From the NCBI GenBank assembly GCA_023416315.1, contig JAEZIA010000504.1:1-16829 (forward strand): a DNA stretch of 16,829 nucleotides, in the 5' to 3' direction. Source of the stretch: Actinomycetes bacterium. GTDB taxonomy: Bacteria; Actinomycetota; Actinomycetes; Mycobacteriales; Mycobacteriaceae. Below the pieces are notes generated by a model, which made no database searches, was not told where the DNA came from, and saw only the letters and a program-made list of their open reading frames with translations. This document shows positions 5,722 to 13,933 of the stretch, one piece after another. The stretch's first letter is position 1, and every line of letters begins with the position of its first letter. A program made the position numbers and the translations under genes.

Positions 5722-7134
5722 ATGGCTTGCCCAGGCGCACGCGCTCGGCGGGTGGGCGCGGCCGCGATCGCCGCTTTGACCACCGCATCGTTGGTGTCGT
5801 CCTGCGGCTCCGGTGACCAGGGGCTGGTGGTCAGCTTCTACACCCCGGCCAGTGAGACGGCGACGTTCACCGCGGTGGCCAAGCGCTGCAACTCCGAACT
5901 CGGTGGACGCTTTCGCATCGAACAGCGCAGCCTGCCCAAGGCCGCCGACGACCAACGGCTGCAGCTGGCGCGCAGGCTCACCGGAAACGACCGCACGCTC
6001 GACGTGATGGCGCTCGACGTGGTGTGGACCGCGGAGTTCGCCGAGGCCGGCTGGGCGTTGCCGCTATCCGATGATCCGGAAGGCCGGGCCGAGGCCGACG
6101 CGACCGACAATACGCTGCCGGGTCCGTTGGAGACCGCCAAGTGGCAGGACAAGCTGTTCGCCGCGCCCGTCACCACCAACACCCAATTACTCTGGTACCG
6201 AGCGGATTTGGTCGCGCCTCCGCCGGACACCTGGGACGGCATGGTGGCCGAGGCCACCCGCCTGCACGCCGAGGGCAAGCCCAGCTGGATCGCGGTGCAG
6301 GCCAAGCAGTACGAGGGCCTGGTGGTGTGGTTCAACACGTTGCTGGAAAGCGCTGGCGGACAGGTGCTTTCCGACGACGGAAAGCGGGTCACGCTAACCG
6401 ACACCCCGGAGCATCGGGCGGCGACGGTCAAGGCGCTGCAGATCATCAAAGCGGTGGCCACCGCGCCGGGCGCGGACCCGTCGGTCACCCAGACCGACGA
6501 GGGCACCGCACGGTTGGCCCTCGAGCAGGGTAAGGCGGCCCTGGAGGTCAACTGGCCGTTCGTGTTCGCCTCGATGCTGGAGAACGCGGTCAAGGGCGGG
6601 GTGCCGTTCCTTCCGCTGAACGACAAGCCGGAACTGGCGGGCAGCATCAACGATTCCGGGACCTTCTCGCCGACCGACGACCAGTTCACCGTCGCCTTCG
6701 ACGCCGCCAAGGAGGTATTCGGGTTCGCGCCGTACCCCGGGGTGGTCCCGGGCCAGCCCACCCGCGTCACGCTGGGCGGGCTGAACCTCGCGGTGGCCAA
6801 GACCAGCCGGCATCCGGCCGAGGCGTTCGAGGCCGTGCGCTGCATCCGGAATCTGCAGAACCAGAAGTACACCTCGATCGAGGGCGGGTTGCCCGCGGTG
6901 CGCGCGTCGCTGTACGACGACCCGGAGTTCCAGAAGAAATATCCGCAGTACGCGATCATCCGCGACCAATTGACCACCGCGGCGGTCCGCCCGGCGACGC
7001 CGAACTATCAAGCGGTGTCCACCCGCATCTCGGCGACCCTGGCCCCGATCACCGCGATCGATCCGGACAAGACCGCCGATGAGCTCGCCGAGCAGGTGCA
7101 GAAGGCGATCGACGGAAAGGGGTTGATCCCGTGA
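5722..7134 (+). CDS. lpqY: Trehalose-binding lipoprotein LpqY
   Basis: A 470-residue extracytoplasmic solute-binding lipoprotein of the LpqY-SugABC ABC importer, which recovers trehalose released during mycolate transfer by the antigen 85 enzymes. The start ATG 5722 has GGAGG 9 nt upstream. It is followed by an RARR basic end, a hydrophobic stretch and the lipobox VSSC with Cys28 as the acylated residue. The mature part is a family 1 binding protein (VVSFYTPASETATFTAVAKRC at the start). Asp99, Asn153, Glu260 and Trp278 line up, with a constant shift of two, with trehalose-contacting residues I recall for M. tuberculosis LpqY (D97, N151, E258, W276). The length is close to the 468 residues of that protein. 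The GTG of sugA overlaps the stop codon (GTGA). Confidence 0.95.
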   Translation: MACPGARARRVGAAAIAALTTASLVSSCGSGDQGLVVSFYTPASETATFTAVAKRCNSELGGRFRIEQRSLPKAADDQRLQLARRLTGNDRTLDVMALDVVWTAEFAEAGWALPLSDDPEGRAEADATDNTLPGPLETAKWQDKLFAAPVTTNTQLLWYRADLVAPPPDTWDGMVAEATRLHAEGKPSWIAVQAKQYEGLVVWFNTLLESAGGQVLSDDGKRVTLTDTPEHRAATVKALQIIKAVATAPGADPSVTQTDEGTARLALEQGKAALEVNWPFVFASMLENAVKGGVPFLPLNDKPELAGSINDSGTFSPTDDQFTVAFDAAKEVFGFAPYPGVVPGQPTRVTLGGLNLAVAKTSRHPAEAFEAVRCIRNLQNQKYTSIEGGLPAVRASLYDDPEFQKKYPQYAIIRDQLTTAAVRPATPNYQAVSTRISATLAPITAIDPDKTADELAEQVQKAIDGKGLIP

Positions 7135-8051
7135 CCGCCGCGATCCGCACTCCGGCCGATGCTGCGGCCCGCAGCGACGACCGCCGGTCCCAGCGCAAGC
7201 TGGCCTACCTCTTGATCGCCCCCGCGGTGATCCTGATGCTCGCGGTGACCGCCTATCCGATCGTGTACGCGCTGTGGTTGAGCATGCAGCGCTACAACCT
7301 GGCGAGCCCGGCCGATACAAAGTTCATCTGGTTCGAGAACTACCAAACCATCTTGACCGACCAGTACTGGTGGACCGCGTTCGCGATCACCCTGGTGATC
7401 ACCGTGGTCTCGGTGGCCATCGAGTTCGTGCTGGGCATGGCGCTGGCACTTGTCATGCACCGCACCATCTTCGGCAAAGGGTTGGTGCGGACCGCGATCC
7501 TGATTCCGTACGGCATCGTGACGGTTGCCGCGTCCTACAGCTGGTACTACGCGTGGACGCCGGGCACCGGCTATCTCGCGAATTTGCTACCGGACGGCAG
7601 TGCGCCACTGACCCAACAGATTCCGTCGCTGGCGATCATCATTCTCGCCGAGGTGTGGAAGACCACCCCGTTCATGGCGCTGCTGCTGCTGGCCGGTCTG
7701 GCGCTGGTACCCGACGATCTGCTGAAGGCCGCCGAGGTGGACGGTGCGGGGCCGTGGACCCGGCTGCTGCGGGTGACGCTGCCCCTGATCAAACCAGCGA
7801 TCCTGGTGGCGCTGGTGTTCCGCACCCTCGACGCCTTCCGCATCTTCGACAACATCTACGTGCTCACCGGCGGTGCCAACGACACCGCATCCGTGTCGAT
7901 CCTGGGTTACGACAACCTGTTCAAGGCGTTCAACCTCGGCCTCGGGTCGGCGATCAGCGTGCTGGTGTTCATCTCGGTGGCGATCATCGCGTTCATCTAC
8001 ATCAAGCTGTTCGGTGCTTCGGCGCCGGGCACGGACAACGAGGTGCGGTAG
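7131..8051 (+). CDS. sugA: Trehalose ABC importer permease SugA
   Basis: A 306-residue inner-membrane permease (MalF/UgpA type) that forms the channel with SugB. The first helix is at about residues 25-47 (LAYLLIAPAVILMLAVTAYP), followed by five more hydrophobic segments. The cytoplasmic EAA loop that docks on the ATPase is clear: AAEVDGAGPWTRLLRVTLPL (about 203-222), with conserved Glu, Gly and LP. The GTG start overlaps the lpqY stop by 4 nt and the sugB ATG follows its TAG directly, so the proteins are made from one mRNA in coupled fashion. Confidence 0.95.
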   Translation: MTAAIRTPADAAARSDDRRSQRKLAYLLIAPAVILMLAVTAYPIVYALWLSMQRYNLASPADTKFIWFENYQTILTDQYWWTAFAITLVITVVSVAIEFVLGMALALVMHRTIFGKGLVRTAILIPYGIVTVAASYSWYYAWTPGTGYLANLLPDGSAPLTQQIPSLAIIILAEVWKTTPFMALLLLAGLALVPDDLLKAAEVDGAGPWTRLLRVTLPLIKPAILVALVFRTLDAFRIFDNIYVLTGGANDTASVSILGYDNLFKAFNLGLGSAISVLVFISVAIIAFIYIKLFGASAPGTDNEVR

Positions 8052-8888
8052 ATGTCTGATCGGATCGGCACGCGGCGGGCGGTGAGTTGGGTCGTCATCG
8101 ACGCGCTGGTGGTGATCTACGCGCTGTTTCCGGTGCTGTGGATCCTGAGCCTGTCGCTCAAGCCGACATCGACGGTCAAGGACGGCAGGCTGATTCCGTC
8201 GGAGATCACCTTCGACAACTACAAGGGGATCTTTCGCGGCGACGCGTTCAGTTCGGCGTTGATCAACTCGATCGGCATCGGTCTGATCACCACGGTGATC
8301 GCGGTGGTCATCGGCGGGATGGCCGCCTATGCGGTCGCGCGCCTGGAGTTCACCGGCAAGAAGGCGTTGATCGGTGCGGCGCTGCTGATCGCGATGTTCC
8401 CCCAGATCTCGCTGGTCACACCACTGTTCAACATCGAACGCCGACTCGGGCTGTTCGACACCTGGCCCGGGCTGATCATCCCCTACATCACGTTCGCGCT
8501 GCCGCTGGCGATCTACACGCTGTCGGCCTTCTTCCGGGAGATCCCGTGGGACCTGGAGAAGGCCGCCAAAATGGACGGTGCCACACCGGCGCAGGCGTTT
8601 CGTCGGGTGATCGCGCCGCTGGCAGCGCCGGGCATCGTGACGGCAGCCATCCTGGTGTTCATCTTCGCGTGGAACGACCTGCTGCTGGCCCTGTCGTTGA
8701 CCGCGACCAACGCCGCGATCACCGCGCCGGTCGCGATCGCGAACTTCACCGGCAGCTCGCAGTTCGAGGAACCGACCGGTTCGATCGCCGCAGGGGCGAT
8801 GGTGATCACGGTTCCGATCATCGTGTTCGTTCTGATCTTCCAACGACGGATCGTCGCCGGGCTGACCTCCGGCGCGGTGAAGGGGTAG
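8052..8888 (+). CDS. sugB: Trehalose ABC importer permease SugB
   Basis: A 278-residue permease of the MalG/UgpE type, partner of SugA. The N-terminal helix is VVIDALVVIYALFPVLWILS (about 12-31). The periplasmic loop then carries the usual PSEITFDNYKGIF motif, and five further helices follow. The EAA loop reads EKAAKMDGATPAQAFRRVIA followed by PLAAPG, with conserved Asp-Gly and Pro. The ATG directly abuts the sugA stop and has GAGGTG upstream inside sugA. sugC follows after 10 nt. Confidence 0.95.
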   Translation: MSDRIGTRRAVSWVVIDALVVIYALFPVLWILSLSLKPTSTVKDGRLIPSEITFDNYKGIFRGDAFSSALINSIGIGLITTVIAVVIGGMAAYAVARLEFTGKKALIGAALLIAMFPQISLVTPLFNIERRLGLFDTWPGLIIPYITFALPLAIYTLSAFFREIPWDLEKAAKMDGATPAQAFRRVIAPLAAPGIVTAAILVFIFAWNDLLLALSLTATNAAITAPVAIANFTGSSQFEEPTGSIAAGAMVITVPIIVFVLIFQRRIVAGLTSGAVKG

Positions 8889-8898
8889 CGAGGGTTCT

Positions 8899-10071
8899 AT
8901 GGCCGAGATAGTCCTGGACCATGTCAGCAAGAATTATCCGGACGGCGCAGTCGCCGTGAAGGACCTGAGCCTGACGATCGCCGACGGTGAGTTCGTCATC
9001 CTGGTGGGGCCGTCCGGATGCGGAAAGTCGACCACGCTCAACATGATCGCCGGTCTGGAGGACATCAGCTCCGGCGAGCTGCGCATCGGTGGTCACCGGG
9101 TCAACGAGAAGGCCCCCCGCGACCGCGATATCGCGATGGTGTTCCAGTCATATGCGCTCTACCCGCACATGACCGTTCGGCAGAACATCGCGTTCCCGCT
9201 GACGCTGGCCAAGCTGAAGAAGGCCGAGATTGCCCAGAAGGTTGAAGAGACCGCGAAAATCCTTGATCTGACCGAACTTCTGGACCGCAAACCCGCACAG
9301 CTGTCCGGCGGTCAACGTCAGCGGGTGGCGATGGGCCGGGCAATCGTGCGGCAGCCCAAGGCATTCCTGATGGACGAGCCGCTCTCCAACCTCGACGCCA
9401 AGCTGCGCGTGCAGATGCGCGGCGAGATCGCCCGGCTGCAGAACCGGCTGGGCACCACCACGGTGTACGTCACCCACGACCAGACCGAGGCGATGACGCT
9501 CGGTGACCGGGTCGTAGTGCTGCGCGCCGGTGAGGCGCAGCAGATCGGCACGCCTGCCGAGCTCTACGACCAGCCGGCGAATCTGTTCGTGGCCGGGTTC
9601 ATCGGCTCGCCGGCGATGAACTTCTTCCCCGCGACGCTGCACGACATGGGCCTGCGGCTGCCGTTCGGCGAGGTCACCCTCAGTCAGGATGTTCAGGATG
9701 TGGTGGCCCAGCATCCCAAGCCCGCCAACGTGATCGCCGGTATCCGGCCGGAGCACTTCGAGGACGTCGCATTGCTGGACGCCTATGAGCGCATCCGTGC
9801 ACTGACCTTCGAGGTGACCGTCGACCTCGTCGAGTCGCTGGGCGCCGACAAGTACGTGTACTTCAAAACCTCTGGCGACGGCGCCAAGGCGGCCCAGCTC
9901 GCCGAATTGGCCGCCGACACCGGGGCCGGTGAAAACGAGTTCGTCGCACGGCTTTCCGCGGAGTCGAAGCCCGCCATCGGGCAGACGATCGAGCTGGCGT
10001 TCGACACTACCAAGATGCAGATCTTCGACGCCGACAGCGGAGTGAACCTCACCATTCCGCCCGCTCAGTGA
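8899..10071 (+). CDS. sugC: Trehalose ABC importer ATPase SugC
   Basis: A 390-residue ATP-binding subunit of the MalK/UgpC type that drives trehalose uptake through SugA/SugB. All nucleotide-binding motifs are intact: Walker A GPSGCGKST (37-45, Lys43), Q-loop in MVFQSYALYPHMTV, signature LSGGQ (135-139), Walker B AFLMDEP (155-161, catalytic Glu160), D-loop SNLD and switch His193 (VTHDQTEAMT). The C-terminal ~150 residues form an OB-fold (TOBE-type) regulatory domain that includes GIRPEHFEDV. The start has GAGGG just upstream. The last codon and stop overlap the GTG of the SUFU gene, which extends the operon. Confidence 0.96.
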   Translation: MAEIVLDHVSKNYPDGAVAVKDLSLTIADGEFVILVGPSGCGKSTTLNMIAGLEDISSGELRIGGHRVNEKAPRDRDIAMVFQSYALYPHMTVRQNIAFPLTLAKLKKAEIAQKVEETAKILDLTELLDRKPAQLSGGQRQRVAMGRAIVRQPKAFLMDEPLSNLDAKLRVQMRGEIARLQNRLGTTTVYVTHDQTEAMTLGDRVVVLRAGEAQQIGTPAELYDQPANLFVAGFIGSPAMNFFPATLHDMGLRLPFGEVTLSQDVQDVVAQHPKPANVIAGIRPEHFEDVALLDAYERIRALTFEVTVDLVESLGADKYVYFKTSGDGAKAAQLAELAADTGAGENEFVARLSAESKPAIGQTIELAFDTTKMQIFDADSGVNLTIPPAQ

Positions 10072-10664
10072 CGCAGCCGCTGGACTCGGTCCGCGCTCAT
10101 GTGCGCGGGCACTTCGCCGACGCCGGGATCGATGCCGAACCGGACTCGGCCAGTGTGACGTTCCTCGGGCTCGAACGCATCGAGGTGTTGCGGTTCGGCC
10201 CGGACCCCAACGGGGTGGCTCACTATGTGACACTGGGCTGTTCGCGGCATCCGATGACCGAGCCGACCGCCGGTATCGCCGACCCACTGCACGGCCCGCG
10301 AGCCGAGGTGGTGCTCACCCTGCGCGCGACCGCGCCCACCCCCGGCCTGGCACGCAGCCTGGCGGTGGTCGCGGCGACACCCGCCGTCGAAGGGGTCGTG
10401 TTGGTCGCCGGCGCGCTGATCGACCTGTCCGCGCCGTTATGGGAGGGTGCTGCGTTCACCGCTGTGCTGCTTGGTGATTCGGACATCGCCGAGCTGCCTC
10501 TGGCGGCACCCCGCGACCCGGTTCACTTTCTGAGCGCGGTGCCGCTGACCCAGAACGAGGCGGCCTGGGTGCGGCTCAAGGGTGCAGACGCCATGCGTCA
10601 GGCGTGGCTCGACGACGGGGTCGACGTGCTGGACCCGAATCGTGGTGCCGCCCAGCCGGGTTAG
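10068..10664 (+). CDS. SUFU (suppressor of fused) domain protein linked to sugC
   Basis: A 198-residue cytosolic protein; no signal peptide or membrane helix. It shows the order of features of bacterial SUFU-domain proteins: a variable N-terminal part, HYVTLGCSRHPM (about 45-56), RAEVVLTLRA (about 75-84), a helix ARSLAVVAATPAVEG, DLSAPLWEG, FTAVLLG and the C-terminal hallmark VHFLSAVPLTQNEAAWVRLKG followed by a helix. Bacterial relatives include immunity proteins of toxin systems, but most are uncharacterised. The GTG start lies in a 4-nt overlap with the sugC stop, so it is co-translated with the trehalose importer. As I recall, M. tuberculosis has no gene here. A helper or regulatory role for the importer is an inference from position only. 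The gene ends 1 nt before the convergent corA stop. Confidence 0.82.
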   Translation: MTQPLDSVRAHVRGHFADAGIDAEPDSASVTFLGLERIEVLRFGPDPNGVAHYVTLGCSRHPMTEPTAGIADPLHGPRAEVVLTLRATAPTPGLARSLAVVAATPAVEGVVLVAGALIDLSAPLWEGAAFTAVLLGDSDIAELPLAAPRDPVHFLSAVPLTQNEAAWVRLKGADAMRQAWLDDGVDVLDPNRGAAQPG

Positions 10665-10665
10665 T

Positions 10666-11757
10666 TCACAGCCAGTGATTGCGGCGGAAATTGTGATACA
10701 GGAATCCGCACACCGTGAGCATCAGCAGCAGCACCGCTGGATATCCCCACGCCCATGTCAACTCCGGCATGTGCTCGAAGTTCATGCCGTAGATGCCCGC
10801 GATCATCGTCGGGACCGCCGCGATCGCCACCCACGAGGAGATCTTGCGCATGTCGACGTTCTGCTGCATGCCGACCTTCGCCAGCGCCGCTTGCACCAGT
10901 GAGGACAACATGTCGTCGTAGGAGGCGATCCGATCCGCGGCCAGGGATTGATGGTCCTGCACGTCACGCATGTAACGCAGAATCTCCTTGGACATCAAAT
11001 CCTTGAAGTCGGTGTTGAACCGGCCGAGCGCGACGGTGAGAGGCGATACCGCCCTGCGCAATTCGACGACCTCCCGCTTGAGCAGATAGATCGGTTCGAT
11101 GTCGGTCTTGGTCAACGGCGAGAACGTCTCGGACTCGATGTCGTCGATATCGCACTCCATCAACGCGGTGACGTCGCGGTAGGTGTCGACGACGTGATCG
11201 GCGATGGCATGCATGACCGCGAACGGCCCCAGCGCCAGGTGGTCGTGCTCGTTTTCCAGGTACTTGCGCAGACCCGCCAGCCCGGTGTGGTCGCCGTGGC
11301 GGACCGTCACGACGAACTCGGCGCCGACAAACACCATGATCTCGCCGGTTTCGACGATCTCGCGGGCCAGCGCCACCGATTCGTGTGGCACGTACGTCAC
11401 TGTCTTGAGGACCAAGAACAAGGTGTCGTCGTAGCGTTCCACCTTGGGTCGCTGGTGGGCGTGCACGGCATCCTCGACGGCCAGCGGGTGAAGGCCGAAT
11501 ACGTCGCCGACCGCCTGCATCTGCTGGTCGTCGGGCTCGTGCAGGCCGATCCAGACGAACGCCTTCTGCCCGCCGGACTGCATCTCGCGGACCTTGGCCA
11601 GGGCTGCGGCGTGCGTGTACTTGCCGCTCAGTCGCTCGCCGTCGACGTAGATGGCGCAGTCGATCATGGCGCGTGCGACGGGGACGTGGATGCGCTTGGC
11701 GTCGGGCCCGGATCGGGAGCCGAGCAGGACTTGTGGTCGTGCGCGGAACGACGGCAT
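10666..11757 (-). CDS. corA: CorA-type magnesium/cobalt channel
   Basis: A 363-residue inner-membrane divalent cation channel (Mg2+, Co2+), expected to be a pentamer. The large N-terminal cytosolic domain begins near IDCAIYVDGERLSGKYTHA and contains FVWIGLHEPDDQQM and LHPLAVEDA, typical of the family. The C-terminal membrane part has the signature Tyr-Gly-Met-Asn (GMN at about 324-326) after SSWVAIAAVPTMIAGI, and a last helix ending in a basic tail. The ATG at 11757 is chosen because GGAGGGGAGG lies just upstream; an open frame extends to 11931 but overlaps the divergent malic enzyme start and has no family residues. Corresponds to Rv1239c. Confidence 0.95.
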   Translation of the reverse strand: MPSFRARPQVLLGSRSGPDAKRIHVPVARAMIDCAIYVDGERLSGKYTHAAALAKVREMQSGGQKAFVWIGLHEPDDQQMQAVGDVFGLHPLAVEDAVHAHQRPKVERYDDTLFLVLKTVTYVPHESVALAREIVETGEIMVFVGAEFVVTVRHGDHTGLAGLRKYLENEHDHLALGPFAVMHAIADHVVDTYRDVTALMECDIDDIESETFSPLTKTDIEPIYLLKREVVELRRAVSPLTVALGRFNTDFKDLMSKEILRYMRDVQDHQSLAADRIASYDDMLSSLVQAALAKVGMQQNVDMRKISSWVAIAAVPTMIAGIYGMNFEHMPELTWAWGYPAVLLLMLTVCGFLYHNFRRNHWL

Positions 11758-11896
11758 CTGGCGACCTCCCCTCCCGCGGACGGGTGAGGCCCCGTTGGGC
11801 CCGTGTGAAAATGCTACGCGCCAGTAGCGTTCCGGGCGTGCTTCACTGCGGGGGAACCCTGCCCGGTGAGGTTTCCGGGGCGAGTACCCTGACGCC
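11758..11896. promoter_or_regulatory. Divergent promoter region between corA and the malic enzyme
   Basis: On the plus strand TACCCT (11885-11890 within one base) ends about 7 nt before the GTG at 11897, which suggests a leaderless malic enzyme mRNA; no Shine-Dalgarno is present. On the minus strand TAGCAT (forward 11811-11816) could be the corA -10, giving a leader of roughly 45 nt that includes the strong corA ribosome site. A small inverted repeat GCTAC/GTAGC (11813-11817, 11824-11828) overlaps this hexamer. No recognisable Mg2+ riboswitch was identified in the leader. Confidence 0.35.
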
Positions 11897-13066
11897 GTGT
11901 CCGAAATGGTGAGTACCCCCCGCGTCGTCATCGACGACGAAGAGATCTTCGCCGCTCACGTGGGCGGAAAGCTGTCCGTCGAGCTCAAGGCGCCGCTGGA
12001 CACCCAGCGCGCCCTGTCGATTGCCTACACCCCGGGCGTCGCCCAGGTCAGCCGTGCGATCGCCGCCGATCACACCCTGGCTGCGCGCTACACGTGGGCC
12101 AACCGCCTGGTCGCTGTGGTCAGCGACGGCACCGCGGTCCTCGGCCTCGGTGACATCGGCCCCGCGGCGTCGCTGCCGGTGATGGAGGGCAAGGCCGCCC
12201 TGTTCAAGACGTTCGGCGGCCTGGACTCCATCCCGATCGTGCTGGACACCAAGGATCCCGACGAGATCGTCGAGACGCTGATCCGGCTGCGCCCGACGTT
12301 CGGTGCGGTCAACCTCGAAGACATCTCCGCGCCGCGTTGCTTCGAGATCGAGCGGCGCGTCATCGAGGCGCTGGACTGCCCGGTCATGCATGACGACCAG
12401 CACGGCACCGCGATCGTCGTGCTCGCGGCGCTGCTGGGCGCCACCAAGTTCCTCGACCGCGACATGCGCACGCTGAAGGTCGTCATGTCGGGCGCGGGAG
12501 CCGCGGGCGTCGCGTGCACCAACATCCTGCTCGCCTCGGGCGTCTCCGACATCACCGTGCTGGACAGCCAGGGCATTGTGCACGCGGGCCGTGACGATCT
12601 GAATTCGGTCAAGGCCGAGCTGGCCACCCGGACCAACCCGCGTGGGCTCACCGGTGGGATCGCCGAAGCCCTCAATGGCGCGGACGTGTTCATGGGGGTG
12701 TCGGCCGGTCTCGTTCCCGAGGAGTTCATCGCGACGATGGCGCCTGGCGGCATCGTGTTCGCGATGTCCAACCCGGATCCGGAGATCCATCCGGACGTGG
12801 CCCGCAAGTATGCGGCGGTGGTAGCGACCGGGCGCAGCGACTTCCCCAACCAGATCAACAATGTCCTGGCCTTCCCTGGCGTGTTCCGCGGTGCGCTGGA
12901 CGCCGGTGCCCGGCGCATCACCGAGAAGATGAAAGTCGCGGCAGCGGAGGCGATCTTCTCGGTCGTCGGCGACGATCTGGCCGCCGACCACATCGTGCCG
13001 AGCCCGCTGGACCCGCGGGTCGGACCCGCGGTGGCCGCGGCGGTGGCAGCGGCATCCGAAGCGTAG
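11897..13066 (+). CDS. Malic enzyme (NAD(P)-dependent oxidative decarboxylating malate dehydrogenase)
   Basis: A 389-residue cytosolic enzyme converting malate to pyruvate and CO2 with reduction of NAD(P), linking the citric acid cycle to pyruvate. It is of the short bacterial type. Visible active-site features are Tyr44 in AYTPGVAQ, SDGTAVLGLGDIGP (76-89), catalytic Lys99 in MEGKAALFK, the metal-binding NLEDISAP (Glu141, Asp142) and HDDQHGTA (Asp166/Asp167). The Rossmann fold follows with GAGAAG (199-204), VLDSQG and later MSNPDPEI. The coenzyme cannot be fixed from these motifs. The GTG start is supported by TACCCT 7 nt upstream; ATG at 11906 is an alternative. It occupies the place of mdh (Rv1240) in M. 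tuberculosis, but it is a different family. lpqZ follows closely. Confidence 0.92.
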   Translation: MSEMVSTPRVVIDDEEIFAAHVGGKLSVELKAPLDTQRALSIAYTPGVAQVSRAIAADHTLAARYTWANRLVAVVSDGTAVLGLGDIGPAASLPVMEGKAALFKTFGGLDSIPIVLDTKDPDEIVETLIRLRPTFGAVNLEDISAPRCFEIERRVIEALDCPVMHDDQHGTAIVVLAALLGATKFLDRDMRTLKVVMSGAGAAGVACTNILLASGVSDITVLDSQGIVHAGRDDLNSVKAELATRTNPRGLTGGIAEALNGADVFMGVSAGLVPEEFIATMAPGGIVFAMSNPDPEIHPDVARKYAAVVATGRSDFPNQINNVLAFPGVFRGALDAGARRITEKMKVAAAEAIFSVVGDDLAADHIVPSPLDPRVGPAVAAAVAAASEA

Positions 13067-13088
13067 GCTGAACCTGTTGAGGCCGACG

Positions 13089-13928
13089 ATGTTTCGCCGG
13101 CTGATGGCGGGACTACTGGTCCTGGTGGCGGTGGCCTGCGGATCGCCGTCACCCGGGCCGTCGGTGGCGGTCGGCGCAACCGCCGACCCGGAGTCCACCC
13201 TGCTGGCCCAGCTCTACGCGGCGGCGTTGCGGTCCTACGGCAGCGCCGCGCACGTGCAAATCGTCGATCAGCCATTGCACGCCTTGGACACCGGCGAGGT
13301 CAGCGTGGTGCCGGGGTTCACCGGTCGGCTGCTGCAGACCTTTGCCCCCGGCACGACGCCGCGCTCCGATTCACAGGTCTACCGTGCGCTGCTGGGTGTG
13401 CTGCCTGAGGGCGTGGCCGCCGGTGACTACACCACCGCCGCCGAGGACAAGCCCGCGCTGGCGGTCACCGAGGCGACCGCGGCGGCGTGGGGCAGCCGCG
13501 ACCTGACGGCGCTGGTGAGTCACTGCGCCGGGTTGCGGATCGGGGCCGTCGCGCATGTGCCTGGTCTGCCGACGACGATCGGAAGCTGCACACTGCCGCC
13601 GGCGCGCGAATTCCCGGATGCAAAAACGATGTTCGACGCCTTGCGGGCGGGGGCCGTCACCGCCGCATGGACGGGAACCGCCGAGACCGGTGTGCCCAGC
13701 GACGTCGTCGTGCTGGCCGACCGCAAGCCGGCGCTGGTGCTCGCGGAAAACATCGTGCCGCTGTACCGGCGCAACGAACTCGATGACCGGCAGGTGCGTG
13801 CGATCAACGAACTCGCCGGTGTGCTCGACACCGGCTCGCTGGTCGACATGCGGACCCACGTCGCCGAAGGCCGCGACCCGCGCACGGTCGCCGAAGAGTG
13901 GCTATCGGCACATCCGTTGGGGCGCTAG
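13089..13928 (+). CDS. lpqZ: Substrate-binding-like lipoprotein LpqZ
   Basis: A 279-residue exported lipoprotein. The start is a basic FRR followed by a hydrophobic stretch and the lipobox LVAVAC, with Cys17 as the lipid-attachment residue, then a Ser/Pro/Gly linker. The mature domain resembles glycine betaine/choline-type (OpuAC) binding proteins: LAQLYAAALRSYGSAAHVQIVD, EVSVVPGFTGRLLQ, TALVSHC, and a C-terminal AINELAGVLDTGSLVDM with VAEEWLSAHP. No ABC permease or ATPase for such a ligand is next to it, so its ligand and partner are unknown. ATG 13089 has TGAGG six nt upstream; an in-frame TTG at 13077 (four residues longer) is the alternative. It sits 22 nt after the malic enzyme stop and probably shares its transcript. 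Confidence 0.88.
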   Translation: MFRRLMAGLLVLVAVACGSPSPGPSVAVGATADPESTLLAQLYAAALRSYGSAAHVQIVDQPLHALDTGEVSVVPGFTGRLLQTFAPGTTPRSDSQVYRALLGVLPEGVAAGDYTTAAEDKPALAVTEATAAAWGSRDLTALVSHCAGLRIGAVAHVPGLPTTIGSCTLPPAREFPDAKTMFDALRAGAVTAAWTGTAETGVPSDVVVLADRKPALVLAENIVPLYRRNELDDRQVRAINELAGVLDTGSLVDMRTHVAEGRDPRTVAEEWLSAHPLGR

Positions 13929-13933
13929 GGAAC

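Noticed and set aside
7587..8930. 447-codon minus-strand frame across sugA and sugB
   Set aside because: Antisense shadow of two clear permease genes; the composition is dominated by His, Arg, Asp and Gln and there is no recognisable domain or ribosome site.
9148..10287. 379-codon minus-strand frame across sugC
   Set aside because: Shadow of an intact ABC ATPase gene, with no motif of its own.
11758..11931. N-terminal extension of corA by 58 residues
   Set aside because: It overlaps the malic enzyme start and carries no CorA family residues; the ATG at 11757 has GGAGGGGAGG directly upstream.
11843..13275. Minus-strand frames of 451 and 395 codons across the malic enzyme
   Set aside because: Both are antisense to a gene with all catalytic residues; their composition is typical of shadow frames.
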